Below, piece after piece: positions 6,647-7,624 of a stretch of 7,624 nucleotides of DNA (position 1 is its first letter; each line of letters starts with the position of its first letter). The notes under the pieces are model-generated. The model was not told the origin of the DNA. It made no database searches and saw nothing but the letters and a program-made list of their open reading frames with translations. Both the position numbers and the translations under genes were made by a program. This DNA comes from Euryarchaeota archaeon UBA59 (GTDB lineage Archaea > Thermoplasmatota > Poseidoniia > Poseidoniales > Thalassarchaeaceae). The DNA lies in assembly GCA_002505495.1 (NCBI GenBank), contig DAVI01000003.1, forward strand, positions 20,682 through 28,305. Reading direction: 5' to 3'.

Positions 6647-7578
6647 CTTTGGCAGCATCGAGAGATGGCTATGGAAACGGCTTGATGGGACTTGTCCACG
6701 ATGAGAAAGTCATCGTCCTCGAGGCGGACCTTGGGAAATCAACGAAGAGTCAGATGTTCAGACAAGCACATCCCGAACGAACATTTTCACTCGGAATATC
6801 GGAACAAAACATGATGCTAGTCGGAGCTGGTCTCGCAAGTTGTGGCTACAAACCATTTGCTTCGACCTTCGCCATCTTCACGCAGAGAGGATTTGAACAG
6901 ATTAGAAATGGCATCGCACGGCCTAATCTCCCAGTTCACATCTGCGGCAGCCACGGTGGAATTCACACCGGCACCGATGGCTCCTCCGCCCAGTCCATCG
7001 CTGATCTCGCCATCTACCGTTCTCTCCCAAACATGACTGTGATGCACCCTTGCGATGACCTAAGTGCTGAGGCCCTGACCATCAAGCTGGCCAATTACGA
7101 CTCGCCCTCCTACACCCGTACTGCAAGGAACAAGACGCCCCGTATCTATGACTCGGACTCTGCTGCATCGCTTCAGATCGGCAAGGGCTTCGTATTGCGC
7201 AATGGCAAGGATGTTGCAATCATCGCGTGCGGCGTAATGGTTGCGAAGGCCCTGACGGCCGCCGACAAGTTAGCGGGCAGCGGAATTGAAGCTACTGTCA
7301 TTGACATGCACACCATCAAACCACTTGATGAAGAATTGATATCTCGATTGGCAGATGAATGTGGCTGCTTTGTCACCGCAGAGGACCACTCGATAATCGG
7401 TGGGCTCGGAGGCGCGGTTGCAGAATACCTTTCTGCCACCACTCCACTACCCTTGGAGAGAATCGGAGTCAAGGACCATTACGGAGAATCGGGTGAAGGA
7501 GAGGAACTTCTCACTAAGTATGGCATGAGTTCTGACGATATCATCAGCGCCTCACAACGAGCAATCGAACGCAAGTGA
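6643..7578 (+). CDS. tkt: Transketolase, C-terminal (pyrimidine-binding plus C-terminal domain) subunit
   Basis: A 311-aa partner of the preceding subunit, supplying the pyrimidine-binding domain (about 1-170) and the C-terminal transketolase domain (about 178-305). GISEQNM carries E54, the glutamate that activates thiamine diphosphate. PFASTFAIF (71-79) supplies aromatic residues that pack on the cofactor ring. GTDGSSAQ (110-117) aligns with the usual GEDGxxHQ loop: D112 is kept, but the His (Gln in human transketolase) position is A116. R159 in SYTRTAR fits the phosphate-binding Arg. VIDMHTIKPLDEE and EDHSIIGGLGGAVAE are typical of the last domain. The related dehydrogenase E1 beta and DXS families share this fold, but pairing with the N subunit and the length indicate transketolase. 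Start at 6643 has a strong GGAGGAG site and overlaps the previous stop by ATGA. The 46 nt after the stop show no clear terminator. Confidence 0.92.
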   Translation: MTLAASRDGYGNGLMGLVHDEKVIVLEADLGKSTKSQMFRQAHPERTFSLGISEQNMMLVGAGLASCGYKPFASTFAIFTQRGFEQIRNGIARPNLPVHICGSHGGIHTGTDGSSAQSIADLAIYRSLPNMTVMHPCDDLSAEALTIKLANYDSPSYTRTARNKTPRIYDSDSAASLQIGKGFVLRNGKDVAIIACGVMVAKALTAADKLAGSGIEATVIDMHTIKPLDEELISRLADECGCFVTAEDHSIIGGLGGAVAEYLSATTPLPLERIGVKDHYGESGEGEELLTKYGMSSDDIISASQRAIERK

Positions 7579-7624
7579 TTGCTTACTTTCATGTATTACC
7601 CATCATAGCCTTGATGAATAGGGT
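7579..7624. other. Trailing 46 nt, no identifiable gene
   Basis: All minus-strand frames meet a stop here. One would end an incoming leftward gene at 7589 after 11 in-window codons, and an ATG at 7614 could start a rightward one, but too little sequence is present to support either. ACCC (7598-7601) and GGGT (7621-7624) enclose an imperfect inverted pair (ATCA/TGAT) without a following T-tract in the window. Confidence 0.3.

Noticed and set aside
5801..7578. Transketolase as a frameshifted or broken single gene
   Set aside because: The ATGA overlap, a strong GGAGGAG before the second start, and both halves having complete domain boundaries show a normal two-subunit enzyme.
7598..7624. Imperfect inverted repeat as a terminator
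   Set aside because: The stem is interrupted and no T-tract is visible before the window ends.

Overview
The window holds four complete protein genes and the first 150 codons of a fifth. They sit in two divergent blocks around a 120-nt intergenic region (3432-3551). No tRNA, rRNA, CRISPR array, insertion sequence or phage gene was seen. The gene content is ordinary housekeeping and transport; no new multi-gene system was found.

Left block, minus strand (3431 down to 1): a 983-aa type II P-type ATPase, most likely a Ca2+ exporter. Its ion-site residues resemble plasma-membrane Ca2+ pumps (PMCA) more than SERCA. It is followed after 27 nt by a truncated radical SAM gene that starts at 452 and runs off the left edge. 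That gene has the CxxxCxxC cluster motif and a VGGLHP motif typical of MqnE, aminofutalosine synthase of the futalosine menaquinone pathway. The two genes probably share a transcript.

Right block, plus strand (3552 to 7578): a 708-aa OPT-superfamily transporter (oligopeptide or metal-chelate uptake), a 122-nt gap, then a two-gene transketolase. The N subunit (281 aa, thiamine diphosphate/Mg2+ binding) and C subunit (311 aa, pyrimidine-binding and C-terminal domains) overlap by ATGA, so they are probably translationally coupled and made in equal amounts. Together they would form one transketolase for the non-oxidative pentose phosphate pathway. The last 46 nt contain no identifiable gene.

Organism: a prokaryote. 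Split transketolase occurs in archaea and in several bacterial groups. The two genes that open the divergent blocks lack a clear Shine-Dalgarno sequence, whereas genes inside blocks have strong ones (AGGAGG, GGAGGAG). This is common in archaea that use leaderless mRNAs. With peptide-type transport, a Ca2+ pump and possible menaquinone synthesis, an uncultured marine Thermoplasmatota-like archaeon (for example Marine Group II/Poseidoniales) is my best guess. That is inference with moderate to low confidence, and a bacterium is not excluded.

Points most worth a second look are the PMCA-like single-site pattern in the pump, the replacement of the active-site His/Gln position by Ala in the transketolase C subunit, altered hinge residues in the ATPase, cysteine pairs in loops of both transporters, and a palindrome with repeated purine boxes over the transketolase ribosome binding site.
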